Source: an uncultured Bradyrhizobium sp. (GTDB lineage Bacteria; Pseudomonadota; Alphaproteobacteria; Rhizobiales; Xanthobacteraceae). Taken from it: DNA of 64,000 nt. Shown in pieces: positions 16,630 through 24,860 of the stretch; position 1 is the first letter of the stretch; every line of letters starts with the position of its first letter. The notes beneath the pieces were generated by a model. The model saw only the letters and a list, made by a program, of their open reading frames with translations, had not been told where the DNA came from and searched no databases. A program made the translations under genes and the position numbers. The stretch covers positions 1 through 64,000 of the forward strand of contig NZ_CANSMR010000026.1 in assembly GCF_947648125.1 (NCBI RefSeq), in the 5' to 3' direction.

Positions 16630-18000
16630 CTACGACGGCGCCACACCCCCCGCGCGCGGCTTTGGGAGCGCGCCGCCCCTCAGGGGAAGCGGCTGGTCGC
16701 CAAGCAGCACCTTCACCACCACGTCACGCACATTGCTGGGATCAAGCGAGTGCTTTGCGATCAGGTCGCTACAGTCGGCGACGATCTGGTCGGCGTCCTG
16801 CATGATCTTGAGCTCCTTGTAGCGATCGTGCCGATGCAGGCCCATGCTTTCGCCAACCACTTCAAGGATATTTATGATGCGGAATGGCCAGTCGCGCTCG
16901 TGCGCGCACAGTTCGCGATGATCGGAATGATAGACCGCGACCAGTGCATCGACACCTGCATCGCGCGCCGCCTCAAGTTCCATAAGTTGCAATTCGCGCT
17001 TGAACTTTGGAAGGACGCCGACATCCACGCTCTGCAAACCCACCGCCGGCTGGTTCAGATCGACGAGCTCGATACCGGGGACCGTCGTCAGGATTTCAGC
17101 GGCGGCTTCCACGACGCCGGCCACGCCGGGATGCTTGTGCAGCGCGACCCGCATTTCGACCCTGCGCTGAAGGTGCGGCTTTAGCTGCGCCAGCCGGTCA
17201 CCAAGAAAGCGCATGAACGGGTTCATCTCGAACGGGCGGGAGCCACGCTGCCGCTCCACCGTCGGCAGGATGGTTTCCGTGTACTGGACGTAGCACGACG
17301 GGCACCAGGAGATCACCTGCCCCGAGTTGGAGTGCGACAGCTTTTCCATAGTACTCGAGCCCATACGGCCGGCCATCTCGGCGTCCCCAGACTTAAGTTG
17401 GAGGATACCGCAACAATGGCTCGGTCCGCCCATCACCTGGTAACTGACGCCGAGCGCATCCATGATATCGAGGGCAAGCAAGGCGATGTGCGGCGTCTTG
17501 AGCACATTGCAGCCGGTGTAAAACACGAAATCCGCCGCCTCAACGGGCGTGGAGACCGACGCCGATTTCTGACCCAGTCGTTCGAGCACGTCCATATCGA
17601 GTTGCAGGCGCGAAAGCACGCTCACTCCACGACTGCCGTCGCGGTACTTCTCGACACCCCGTCGGCGTCGTTCGGCAAGCTCATTGTCCGACTTCGCGAT
17701 GCCAAGCCGCGCCATGCTCAGCAAGAAGCGCGGATTGACGCCATAGTCACACGCCTTGATGCATGCCCCGCTCCGCATGCAGGACTGCGCCCATTTGCGC
17801 GACGCTTCCGGGCCGTTGCCGGTACGTACCAGTTCGAGGATGCCGCCGATGATGTCTTCGGACTTTGTCCCCAAGATGCCGGCAGGCTCGACACTCGGAC
17901 AAGCCTCGACGCATTTCCCGCATCGCGTACAGGCGTCGAGCATTTCTTCGACATATTCAGCTAGGGTCGTCTCGAATAGGACCTCGTTCATCGGTTGCAT
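16630..18000 (-). CDS. Iron-sulfur (HdrD/GlpC-like) electron transfer protein
   Basis: 456 residues; start supported by GGAGC upstream. The N-terminus holds a full 4Fe-4S motif (C24, C27, C30, C34 before Pro). A second motif has C74, C80 and C84 but Ser77 where the second cysteine belongs, and Asp instead of Pro after the last. One CCG domain follows (TGCN near 165, HCCGIL, WCPSCY). The expected second CCG domain is degenerate: HKHPG replaces HDPCH and no Cys pair is left in VYHSDHRELCAHE. Such proteins pass electrons between a dehydrogenase and quinone or a disulfide. No flavoprotein partner is adjacent. The gene sits between degenerate repeat copies. Confidence 0.75.
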   Translation of the reverse strand: MQPMNEVLFETTLAEYVEEMLDACTRCGKCVEACPSVEPAGILGTKSEDIIGGILELVRTGNGPEASRKWAQSCMRSGACIKACDYGVNPRFLLSMARLGIAKSDNELAERRRRGVEKYRDGSRGVSVLSRLQLDMDVLERLGQKSASVSTPVEAADFVFYTGCNVLKTPHIALLALDIMDALGVSYQVMGGPSHCCGILQLKSGDAEMAGRMGSSTMEKLSHSNSGQVISWCPSCYVQYTETILPTVERQRGSRPFEMNPFMRFLGDRLAQLKPHLQRRVEMRVALHKHPGVAGVVEAAAEILTTVPGIELVDLNQPAVGLQSVDVGVLPKFKRELQLMELEAARDAGVDALVAVYHSDHRELCAHERDWPFRIINILEVVGESMGLHRHDRYKELKIMQDADQIVADCSDLIAKHSLDPSNVRDVVVKVLLGDQPLPLRGGALPKPRAGGVAPS

Positions 18001-18104
18001 GACCAGCTCCAGCTACGCGCGGCACATGACAACTTGGGAACCTAACCCACAAATGGCGAGCTGTACACGAGCAGGCCGCAATCGGGATTTGTCGCCTTTG
18101 GGTC

Positions 18105-18228
18105 ATGAGCGTCGGTTTGAACGTTCGCGGGTGACTTCCGGTCTTACCTTGACTTCGGACGTTTCCCCGTGCCGCGCGAACGGTCGCGATGGGCCATTGG
18201 CGGACTCGTGCACCGCAGCAAAGAAGCG
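18105..18228. repeat. Degenerate dispersed repeat, copy 3
   Basis: This copy contains both the ACTTCCGGTCT...TTCGGACGT block shared with copy 2 and the GGGCCATTGGCGGACTC...CCGCAGCAAAG block shared with copy 1, so it is the most complete one. It lies in the 280-base gap before the Fe-S gene. Confidence 0.65.
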
Positions 18229-18283
18229 CTATTCGTGGTTTGAAAATGACTTCGACTGACTGGCCGATCTGATCTCCCTGGAG

Positions 18284-18643
18284 TTACCGACTCCCCCAAG
18301 CCTTTGCGCACTTCGCAAATTGTTCCTGCGTAGCCGTGTTTTGCGTGTTCGCTGCTAGTTTTGAACTAGTTACCCTGGCGGCTTTGTCAGTTATGCTGAA
18401 GGGTGCGGTAACGATAGTCGTGCCGTTGTTTTCAGTATCACGGCACCCAATTTGATATTCTTGAGCCTGAGCGCCGACTGCAATTTGCCTGCATGAATTT
18501 GCGTCGTCGCCGTCGTCGAGTACTCTCAGGTTTTCGCTCACCCGACAAACCTTCTTGTAATCGCCTTCGGCAGTTGCTCGTGCCGCCGTAAGAGTGACTA
18601 ATATGGCGGTTATAGTGTTCACAATTGCTATGCGCTTCATCAT
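18284..18643 (-). CDS. Small secreted protein of unknown function
   Basis: About 119 residues from the ATG at 18643, chosen because GGAGGG lies ten bases upstream. A clear Sec signal (KRIAIVNTITAILVTLTAA) ends at a likely ATA/EG cleavage site. The mature part of about 95 residues has four cysteines (VCRVS, NSCRQ, IGCRD, AKCAK), which could form two disulfides in the periplasm. I recognise no family. Lower GC than the neighbours and its place in the repeat-bordered stretch suggest acquired DNA. Confidence 0.6.
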   Translation of the reverse strand: MMKRIAIVNTITAILVTLTAARATAEGDYKKVCRVSENLRVLDDGDDANSCRQIAVGAQAQEYQIGCRDTENNGTTIVTAPFSITDKAARVTSSKLAANTQNTATQEQFAKCAKAWGSR

Positions 18644-18766
18644 CACCAACCCTCCGCTATGCCGCATTGAGGACTACGCTTCGCGCAATGCCTGAAGCTT
18701 AGCACTTCACGACGGGAAGACGGGTAGGAAATGGCCCACAAATCGGCGGCAGCTTAACTATGCCCG

Positions 18767-18860
18767 ATGTCCGGTATGGGTCAAAAGACGACATCCCTGT
18801 GGTCGGGGCCGCGAGTCCGCTTACCTCTCGAAAGCGGACATCCTGAATTTATGAGTACGC
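18767..18860. repeat. Degenerate dispersed repeat, copy 4 (partial)
   Basis: GATGTCCGGTATGGGTCAAA and GAAAGCGGACATCCTGA resemble the outer parts of the same element (compare GGGTCAT near 16518 and 18100). Similarity is only by eye and weaker than for copies 1-3. It marks the right end of the accessory-looking stretch. Confidence 0.4.
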
Positions 18861-18892
18861 ACCCTAACCTGCGGCCGCGCGTCCGATTCGCG

Positions 18893-19627
18893 CTACGTCA
18901 GCTCTTCCGGATCTTCGGCCGCGCGCATGCGCGCAATACCGTCTTCGGTCGCCGCCACGCCGGCTGCGGCGATCGCGATCTCGCGCGCCAGATTGGTGCA
19001 TTCGGCCCACAGCAGGAAGAACACCAGCGGCGGCCGCTCCCGCGCCTCCAGCATCTGTCGGCAGCGCTCCGCGGCGCCGTCGAGCGCCCACCACTGCCGG
19101 GCGACGACCATCACCTTGCGGAAGCTGCGCAGCGTGCCGGAGAATTTTTGCGGATCGGCGCCCACGATGGCGCCGCAATGGTTCAGCCAGTTCAGCGCCG
19201 CATAGATCGCGATGCCGTAATCCTCGATCGCCGTGCCAGTGAAATCGACGACGGTGTTGTCGTGCGCGCGCTGGCGCAGGAAGGCGTCGATCATCTCGGC
19301 CTGGCGCGCCGGATCGACCAGCAGCGAGGTGTCTTTCCGCGGCACCATCGGGACATAGCGCGTCGCCTCGAGCCGCGTGTGCTCCCAGATCGCCCTGACA
19401 TCGCCGAGCAGGTCGCCGGGCTTGCGCTTGCAAGCCGGATAGACCAGCACGCCGTTGTCGGCGAGATCGAGATAGCGCGGCACCACCTTGTCGAGCGCGG
19501 CGAGAAACGCCGATGGATCGGTGAGGCCGCGCAAGTCGCTGGCGGCGTCCTCCGCTTGTGCAGGCTTGTTGCCACGTGTCCAGCCGAAATTGGCCATCCC
19601 CGGACGCCCCGATCTCAACCTCGCCAT
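18893..19627 (-). CDS. Conserved hypothetical protein
   Basis: 244 residues; the ATG ten codons further (19597, MANFGWTRG) is an equally good start and neither has a strong ribosome site. The protein is soluble, rich in Ala, Leu and Arg, with no signal peptide or membrane segment. Notable patches are YPACKRKPGDLL, RKDTSLLVDPARQAEMIDAF and ALNWLNHCGAIVGAD. I do not recognise a domain. Codon use matches the surrounding genes, so the frame is probably real. It is divergent from the methyltransferase gene. Confidence 0.6.
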   Translation of the reverse strand: MARLRSGRPGMANFGWTRGNKPAQAEDAASDLRGLTDPSAFLAALDKVVPRYLDLADNGVLVYPACKRKPGDLLGDVRAIWEHTRLEATRYVPMVPRKDTSLLVDPARQAEMIDAFLRQRAHDNTVVDFTGTAIEDYGIAIYAALNWLNHCGAIVGADPQKFSGTLRSFRKVMVVARQWWALDGAAERCRQMLEARERPPLVFFLLWAECTNLAREIAIAAAGVAATEDGIARMRAAEDPEELT

Positions 19628-19781
19628 CAGGTTAATTGGAAAATGTGGCGATGCAAATGCGGCATTTGCTGCCGCGCGGCCGTGCGTGTCGCCTGCTGCC
19701 GGTTGACGCGGGAGACCGCCGCGCCTAGCTCATGGTTAATGGTGCGCAACGCGGGTTGTCGCCGCTTCGGGACGTATCGCC

Positions 19782-20402
19782 ATGACCGCTTCTGATCGAC
19801 AATCGCATTGGCAGACTGTCTATCTGACCAAGGGCGAGCAGCAGGTGAGCTGGTCGCAGGCCGATCCGCAGCCCTCGCTGCGTCTGATCGAATCGGCCGC
19901 GCCCGGCCGCGACGCGTCGATCATCGACATCGGCGGCGGGGCTTCGCGCCTCGTCGATGCGCTTTTGGTGAGTGGCTTTCATGATCTGACCGTGCTCGAT
20001 CTCTCGGAAGCTGCGCTGGCGAGCGCGCGGCAACGGATCGGCGCGAGCGGCCCGTCGGTGCGCTGGGTCGCCGATGATGCGACGGTCTGGCAGCCGCCGG
20101 AGGCCTTCGACATCTGGCACGATCGTGCGGCATTTCATTTTCTGGTCGCGGAGAGCGACCGCGCGGCCTATCTCGAAAGACTGCATCGCGGCGTCAAGGC
20201 AGGCGGCCACGCCGTGATCGGCACCTTCGCGCTGGACGGTCCGGAAAAATGCAGCGGCCTCCCGGTGCAGCGCTATGATCCCGCAACGCTGAGCCGGACC
20301 ATCGGTCCGGCGTTCGAGTTGATCGCGCATGAGGCGCACCGGCACGTCACCCCCTGGGGCGCGACGCAGTCGTTCCAGTTCAGTGTGCTGCGGCGCAGGT
20401 GA
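19782..20402 (+). CDS. Class I SAM-dependent methyltransferase
   Basis: 206 residues. SAM-binding motif I is [16 protein letters not shown] (about residues 46-61), followed by motif [12 protein letters not shown] and the post-motif [11 protein letters not shown]; the later HDRAAFHFL is typical for this small-molecule group. N-terminal [16 protein letters not shown] resembles methyltransferases of the thiopurine/tellurite type. The substrate is unknown. The next gene starts 24 bases on and is probably co-transcribed. Confidence 0.8.
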   Translation: MTASDRQSHWQTVYLTKGEQQVSWSQADPQPSLRLIESAAPGRDASIIDIGGGASRLVDALLVSGFHDLTVLDLSEAALASARQRIGASGPSVRWVADDATVWQPPEAFDIWHDRAAFHFLVAESDRAAYLERLHRGVKAGGHAVIGTFALDGPEKCSGLPVQRYDPATLSRTIGPAFELIAHEAHRHVTPWGATQSFQFSVLRRR

Positions 20403-20425
20403 CCGGCCGCGGAAGGAGAGGCGAG

Positions 20426-20836
20426 ATGACGGACGGGCCACGGGCGATCGGCGAGATCGCGAGCTATCACGCCCATGTCTATTACGACCCCGCCACCAGC
20501 CGGGGCGAGGCCGAACGCCTGCGCGACTGGATGGGCGAGCGCTTCCTGGTCACGCTCGGGCGGTGGCACGACGTCAAGGTCGGCCCGCACGATCAGGCGA
20601 TGTATCAGGTGGCGTTTGCGGCCGAGCTGTTTCCGACCCTGGTGCCGTGGCTGATGCTGAACCACGGCAGCCGGAGCATCCTGGTCCATCCCAACACCAC
20701 CAATCCACGCCGCGATCATCGCGACGATCCGCTCTGGATCGGCACGCCGCTTGCCGTCCATGCCGACAAGCTGCCCGAAGAGGCCGAAATGGAGCAGGCG
20801 CCGGTCCCGAACACGTCGCCGACATTACGTCCCTGA
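20426..20836 (+). CDS. DOPA 4,5-dioxygenase family protein
   Basis: 136 residues from the ATG at 20426, which has AAGGAGAGG ahead of it. The HAHVYYDP N-terminal motif, the middle [10 protein letters not shown] and the [14 protein letters not shown] segment are those of the small aromatic ring-opening dioxygenase family related to plant and fungal DOPA 4,5-dioxygenase. The conserved histidines would bind Fe(II). In bacteria the physiological substrate is usually not known. It follows the methyltransferase gene closely. Confidence 0.78.
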   Translation: MTDGPRAIGEIASYHAHVYYDPATSRGEAERLRDWMGERFLVTLGRWHDVKVGPHDQAMYQVAFAAELFPTLVPWLMLNHGSRSILVHPNTTNPRRDHRDDPLWIGTPLAVHADKLPEEAEMEQAPVPNTSPTLRP

Positions 20837-20872
20837 GCGCCGGCTGCGGTCGGACGGGATGGGTAAAGTTTG

Positions 20873-20884
20873 ACGCAATTGCGT
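20873..20884. promoter_or_regulatory. 12-bp perfect palindrome upstream of the GGDEF-EAL gene
   Basis: ACGCAATTGCGT overlaps a TTGACG promoter-like hexamer about 98 bases before the ATG of the GGDEF-EAL gene. It could be a dimer-binding site controlling that gene; nothing else in the window tells which protein would bind. Confidence 0.4.
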
Positions 20885-20981
20885 TACAGCGAAGTCGTTT
20901 CAAACTCATCGCGTTTTGCAACGTGAGGTTAAGCCGACATTCCTAGGCTTACCCGACATTTCAGGGTCGGGCGCATTAGGC

Positions 20982-23363
20982 ATGTTCTTTTCGTTTCGAA
21001 GCTGGTCACTGTGGCGGGTGGTCGGGCCTCTGCTCGCCATCGTGTTGCTGCTGGGCGGTCTGTCCGCCGGCAGCCTGCAGGTGATGTCGGCGGTGCGCGC
21101 CTATGTGGCGGGCGAGAGCCTGTGGTCGAAGGGGCAGAAGGACGCCATCTACTACCTTCAGACCTATGTCAGCACCGGCGCGCCGCTCTATCTGCAGAAG
21201 TTCGATGATGCGATCGCGGTGCCGCTGGCCGATCGCACGGCGCGGCGCGCGCTGGAAGCGCCCGGCAACAACGACGCCGTGGCGAGGAGTGGCTTCGCCA
21301 AAGCGGGCAATCACGACGACGACATCGGCGGCCTGATCTGGCTGTTCAAATATTTCCGCACGATGCATCACGTGGCCGGCGCGGTGACGGCCTGGCGGAA
21401 TTCGGATGCGCTGCTCGATCAGCTGATCGAAATCAGGAACGAGGCCGCCAACGACATCGCGCTGCATGATCCCTCGGCGGCGACCATCAAGCACTGGGCC
21501 GAGCGGATCGGTGCGGTCGACGCCGCGCTGAGCACGCTCGCCGTCGATTTCTCCGACCAATTGGGGAAGGCGTCGCGTCAGGTCTCCGCGCTGCTGCTGC
21601 TGGTCAATCTCGTGATCGCGGCCTGCCTGGCCGGCATCGTCCTGTTCCACACAAGGCGGATGCTGTGGCGACGCTGGCTTGCCGAGACCGCCCTCGCGGT
21701 CGAGAAGGAGCGCGCCCAGCTCACGCTGGCCTCGATCGGCGACGCGGTCATCGTGACGACGCAGGACGATCGCGTCGGCTACATGAACGGCGCCGCGCAG
21801 CAGCTGATCGCGTCGGGGCGGGACGTGACCGGATGGCAGCTTTCCTCGCTGTTCAACATTGCCGAGCAGCCGGTGCGGGGATCGTTCCAGAGCGCTGATG
21901 CCGACGACGAAAGCCGGCCGCAGCAGCGGCTGCTGGTGCGGCCGGATCGTTCCAGCGTGCCGGTCTCGGTGGTCGAGACCCCGATCGTGCATGCCGGCGA
22001 ACCGGCCGGCCGCGTCATGATCATTCACGACATGACCGCCGAGCGGCGGCTGGTCGAGGAGCTGGCGTGGGCTGCGTCGCATGACGCGCTCACCGGCCTC
22101 GCGAACCGGCGGCAATTCGAGTTCGAGCTGCACAAGGCGATGTCGGGCTCGCCGGTCGTCGGCGCCGATCTGATGCTGATCGACCTCGACCAGTTCAAGA
22201 TCGTCAACGACACCTGCGGCCACATGGCGGGTGACCGGCTGCTGAAGCAGGTGGCGAAGCTGCTGGCGGCCGAGGTCGGCGACAGCGGGCTGGTTGCACG
22301 TCTCGGCGGCGACGAATTCGGCATTCTGCTTTGTGACGATGGCTCCGCCACACACGACGTTGCTGCCGATGTCGCGGAGCGGATCAGGGCGGTGGTCGAG
22401 CAGTCGAGCTTCGTCCATGAGGGCTCGAGCTTCCGGATCAGCGCGAGCATCGGCCTGGTCGCGCTTTGCGACAGCGCCGGCGTGCAGGACGCGCTGCGGC
22501 TCGCTGACGTCGCCTGCTTCCTCGCCAAGGACAAGGGACGCAATCGCGTCCAGGAACACCGTCCGTCCGATACCGGCACGGCGGTGCGCGTCGCCGAGAT
22601 GAGCTGGGTCAATCGCATCCGCAAGGGATTGGACGAGGGGCGCTTCTGCCTCTACGAGCAGGAGATTCGTCCGATCAATGGCGCGCTGAAGGGCAATGAG
22701 CGGCGCGAATTGCTGCTGCGGCTGCGCGACGAGAGCGGAGCCCTGGTGCCGCCCGGCAGCTTCCTGCCCGCGGCCGAACGCTACGGGCTGATGCCGCTGA
22801 TCGACCGCTGGGTGGTTCGCCGCGCCTTCGAGATCATCGCCGAGCGCAAGCACCACCCGCGCAAGATTGCGAGCTACGCCATCAATCTCTCCGGTGCCAC
22901 CATCGGAGACGGCGATTTCGTCGACTTCGTCGCCGAACTGTTCGCGCAGTATGATGTTTCGCCGGCCTTGGTGTGCTTCGAGATCACCGAGACCAGCGCC
23001 ATCTCCAATCTCGACGAGGCGCAGGCGTTCATCGCGCGGCTGCGCGAGATCGGCTGCAGCTTCTCGCTCGACGATTTCGGCACCGGCATGTCCTCGATCG
23101 CGTATCTGAAGCACCTGCCGGTCGACATCATCAAGATCGACGGCTCGTTCGTGAAGGAGATCCTGAACAGCAAGGTCGATCGCGCGATGGTCGAGATGAT
23201 CACCAAGACAGCGAAGATCATGCAGAAGCAGGTGGTCGCCGAATTCGTCGAGAGCCTCGCGATCCTGGACGAGCTGCGCCTGATCGGGGTCGACTACGCG
23301 CAGGGTTACGCCATCGGCAAGCCGGTCCCGGTGCTCACCCTCCGGGAAGAAAAGATCGCCTGA
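20982..23363 (+). CDS. Membrane PAS-GGDEF-EAL protein (c-di-GMP turnover)
   Basis: 793 residues from the ATG at 20982; 22 further upstream codons lack membrane-protein character. A first membrane helix (about 13-35), a periplasmic region of about 160 residues and a second helix (about 198-222) come before a PAS domain (about 250-360), GGDEF (about 365-525) and EAL (about 540-790). The GGDEF motif is intact (LGGDEFGILL). The EAL signature is the variant ELLLRLRD, but NLSG, EITETS, DDFGTG and KIDGSF keep the metal ligands, and EFVES ends the site. Both synthesis and hydrolysis are possible. A strong terminator follows. Confidence 0.88.
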   Translation: MFFSFRSWSLWRVVGPLLAIVLLLGGLSAGSLQVMSAVRAYVAGESLWSKGQKDAIYYLQTYVSTGAPLYLQKFDDAIAVPLADRTARRALEAPGNNDAVARSGFAKAGNHDDDIGGLIWLFKYFRTMHHVAGAVTAWRNSDALLDQLIEIRNEAANDIALHDPSAATIKHWAERIGAVDAALSTLAVDFSDQLGKASRQVSALLLLVNLVIAACLAGIVLFHTRRMLWRRWLAETALAVEKERAQLTLASIGDAVIVTTQDDRVGYMNGAAQQLIASGRDVTGWQLSSLFNIAEQPVRGSFQSADADDESRPQQRLLVRPDRSSVPVSVVETPIVHAGEPAGRVMIIHDMTAERRLVEELAWAASHDALTGLANRRQFEFELHKAMSGSPVVGADLMLIDLDQFKIVNDTCGHMAGDRLLKQVAKLLAAEVGDSGLVARLGGDEFGILLCDDGSATHDVAADVAERIRAVVEQSSFVHEGSSFRISASIGLVALCDSAGVQDALRLADVACFLAKDKGRNRVQEHRPSDTGTAVRVAEMSWVNRIRKGLDEGRFCLYEQEIRPINGALKGNERRELLLRLRDESGALVPPGSFLPAAERYGLMPLIDRWVVRRAFEIIAERKHHPRKIASYAINLSGATIGDGDFVDFVAELFAQYDVSPALVCFEITETSAISNLDEAQAFIARLREIGCSFSLDDFGTGMSSIAYLKHLPVDIIKIDGSFVKEILNSKVDRAMVEMITKTAKIMQKQVVAEFVESLAILDELRLIGVDYAQGYAIGKPVPVLTLREEKIA

Positions 23364-23375
23364 GTCGCCGAGATT

Positions 23376-23395
23376 GTCCCGAAACGGGACTTTTT
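23376..23395 (+). terminator. Rho-independent terminator after the GGDEF-EAL gene
   Basis: GTCCCG-AAA-CGGGAC followed by TTTTT, 13 bases after the stop codon. Stem, triloop and T run are all perfect. Confidence 0.88.
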
Positions 23396-23572
23396 CGGCC
23401 ATTTCGCCCCGCCCGGGGCTGATTCGCCGGCACTTTCCATCCGAAAAACGTTTAAAAATCCTGTCGTTGCCCGCGTCGTCTCGATTATGCCTTACTCTAA
23501 TTCCCTGATATGATGTGCGAACGGTGAATCCAACGTGGGCCGGGTAACAGGCCCCAGAGCACCGACTTGGGG

Positions 23573-24610
23573 ATGATGGGTCAACGTACGACGAAAGCAG
23601 CCGCGCGTAAGTCGAACCGCGGCGTGTCTCTGGTGGGCAGCACGGCGTTCGCCGTGAGCGCGCTCGTCCTGTCGTCTGGCCTTGCCGCCTGGATGGTCGG
23701 CATCGACCCGACCGCTTGGCTGCATGGACCGGCACTCGCCAACACCACCGCCTCGCTGAATTTCGACGATCGCTTCGGCTCTCGCTCCACGATCAATACG
23801 GCCTCGCTCTATTATCCCCTGCGCCGCGGGTTCCGTTCGAGCCGCGGCGATTTCAATTCCGAGTTCGGCCAGATCGAGGATGCGCTGGCCGGCCAGCTGC
23901 GTGACACCCAGACCGAACTGCCGGCCAGCCAGCCGGCGACCGCATCGGTCGCGGCCACGACCTCGACCGCAGCTTCCGCTGTGCCGATGCCGCGATCGCG
24001 GCCGGTCGAGGCCAATCTGCTTGCGCGCAACGATCAGCCGCCGCCGCAGGCGCCGGTGCAGCAGGGCGACAACCGGACGTTCCTGCAGAAGATCGCCGAC
24101 ATGATGCCGGGCAAGCTGCAGCTGGCCTCGATCGATCCGAATGATGGCTTGTTGTCCGGCCCAAGCCCCGATCTCGGTGCGCTCGGTTATGACAGCACCA
24201 CGGCGGTCTACGACATCACCGGCCGCATCGTGTACATGCCCGACGGCACGAAGTTCGAAGCGCATTCGGGGCTCGGCAATCTGCTCGACGATCCGTCGCA
24301 TGTGACCGCCCGCAACGCCGGTGCGACGCCGCCCGGCGTCTACGAGATGAAGCCGCGCGAGAAGCTGTTCCACGGCGTGCCCGCGCTGCGCATGACCCCG
24401 GTCGATGGCAGCGATACGTTCGGGCGTGTCGGCCTGCTCGTGCACAGCTACATGCTCGGGCCGAACGGCGACTCCAACGGCTGCATCTCGGTCAAGCACT
24501 ACGACAAATTCCTGCAGGCCTATCGCAGCGGCACGATCAAGCGCATCGCCGTCGTGGTTAGCATCAAGGACGTCAAGTCGGCCTCGACCCGCGCGGCGTC
24601 GAACTCGTAA
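23573..24610 (+). CDS. DUF2778 (Tlde1-like) domain protein with N-terminal membrane anchor
   Basis: 345 residues; the two adjacent ATGs at 23573 and 23576 are both possible with GGGG upstream. A single hydrophobic helix (about 19-42) anchors the protein; a Pro/Ala/Gln-rich linker reaches to about 160. The C-terminal domain from about 210 has HSGLG, TPPGVYEM and the active-site block LLVHSYMLG then SNGCISVKHY with the conserved His, Ser, Gly and Cys of L,D-transpeptidase-like enzymes. DUF2778 includes Tlde1, a peptidoglycan amidase/transpeptidase toxin of type VI secretion. No immunity or T6SS gene is near, so a role in own cell-wall remodelling is more likely. Confidence 0.78.
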   Translation: MMGQRTTKAAARKSNRGVSLVGSTAFAVSALVLSSGLAAWMVGIDPTAWLHGPALANTTASLNFDDRFGSRSTINTASLYYPLRRGFRSSRGDFNSEFGQIEDALAGQLRDTQTELPASQPATASVAATTSTAASAVPMPRSRPVEANLLARNDQPPPQAPVQQGDNRTFLQKIADMMPGKLQLASIDPNDGLLSGPSPDLGALGYDSTTAVYDITGRIVYMPDGTKFEAHSGLGNLLDDPSHVTARNAGATPPGVYEMKPREKLFHGVPALRMTPVDGSDTFGRVGLLVHSYMLGPNGDSNGCISVKHYDKFLQAYRSGTIKRIAVVVSIKDVKSASTRAASNS

Positions 24611-24754
24611 GCCGGCACACCGGCACGGCCGGTCAGCGAATCCTTCAAATCCTCAGTGAGTGTCCTCGTCTCGGGCGCGAAAGCGCCGGGCGATGCGCCG
24701 TTGGCGCGGCGGAATGCGCCGGCAGAGCCTCCCTAGCTTCCGATATTGTCAATC

Positions 24755-24762
24755 AGTATACA
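24755..24762. promoter_or_regulatory. Candidate upstream VanR operator (AGTATACA)
   Basis: GTATAC at 24756-24761 in CAGTATACAG resembles the stronger palindrome 60 bases downstream. A second, weaker site would fit a repressor that binds at two places before vanA. Inference only. Confidence 0.4.
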
Positions 24763-24815
24763 GAATTATCCAATAAAGGTATGATAATGCAGCAATTTTC
24801 TGCGTATGAAAAATT

Positions 24816-24827
24816 AATGTATACATT
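24816..24827. promoter_or_regulatory. Candidate VanR operator (AATGTATACATT)
   Basis: A perfect 12-base palindrome 34 bases before the vanA ATG. FCD-type GntR regulators bind such TnGTATACnA sequences, and ATGTATACAT is what I recall as the operator of the Agrobacterium VanR-type regulator Atu1419. The cognate regulator gene is the second gene of this unit. The site overlaps a TATACAT that could serve as the -10 element. Confidence 0.7.
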
Positions 24828-24860
24828 GCGTATCCGAAGAGACCCCAAGAGGGCGAACCG

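Noticed and set aside
21006-23735. A 909-codon open frame on the minus strand
   Set aside because: It lies opposite the GGDEF-EAL gene, and its Arg/Asp/His-rich product is the usual shadow of GC-rich codons; no family motif is seen.
23573-24610. Type VI effector-immunity pair
   Set aside because: Only the DUF2778 domain is present; no immunity candidate, Vgr, PAAR or Hcp gene is near.
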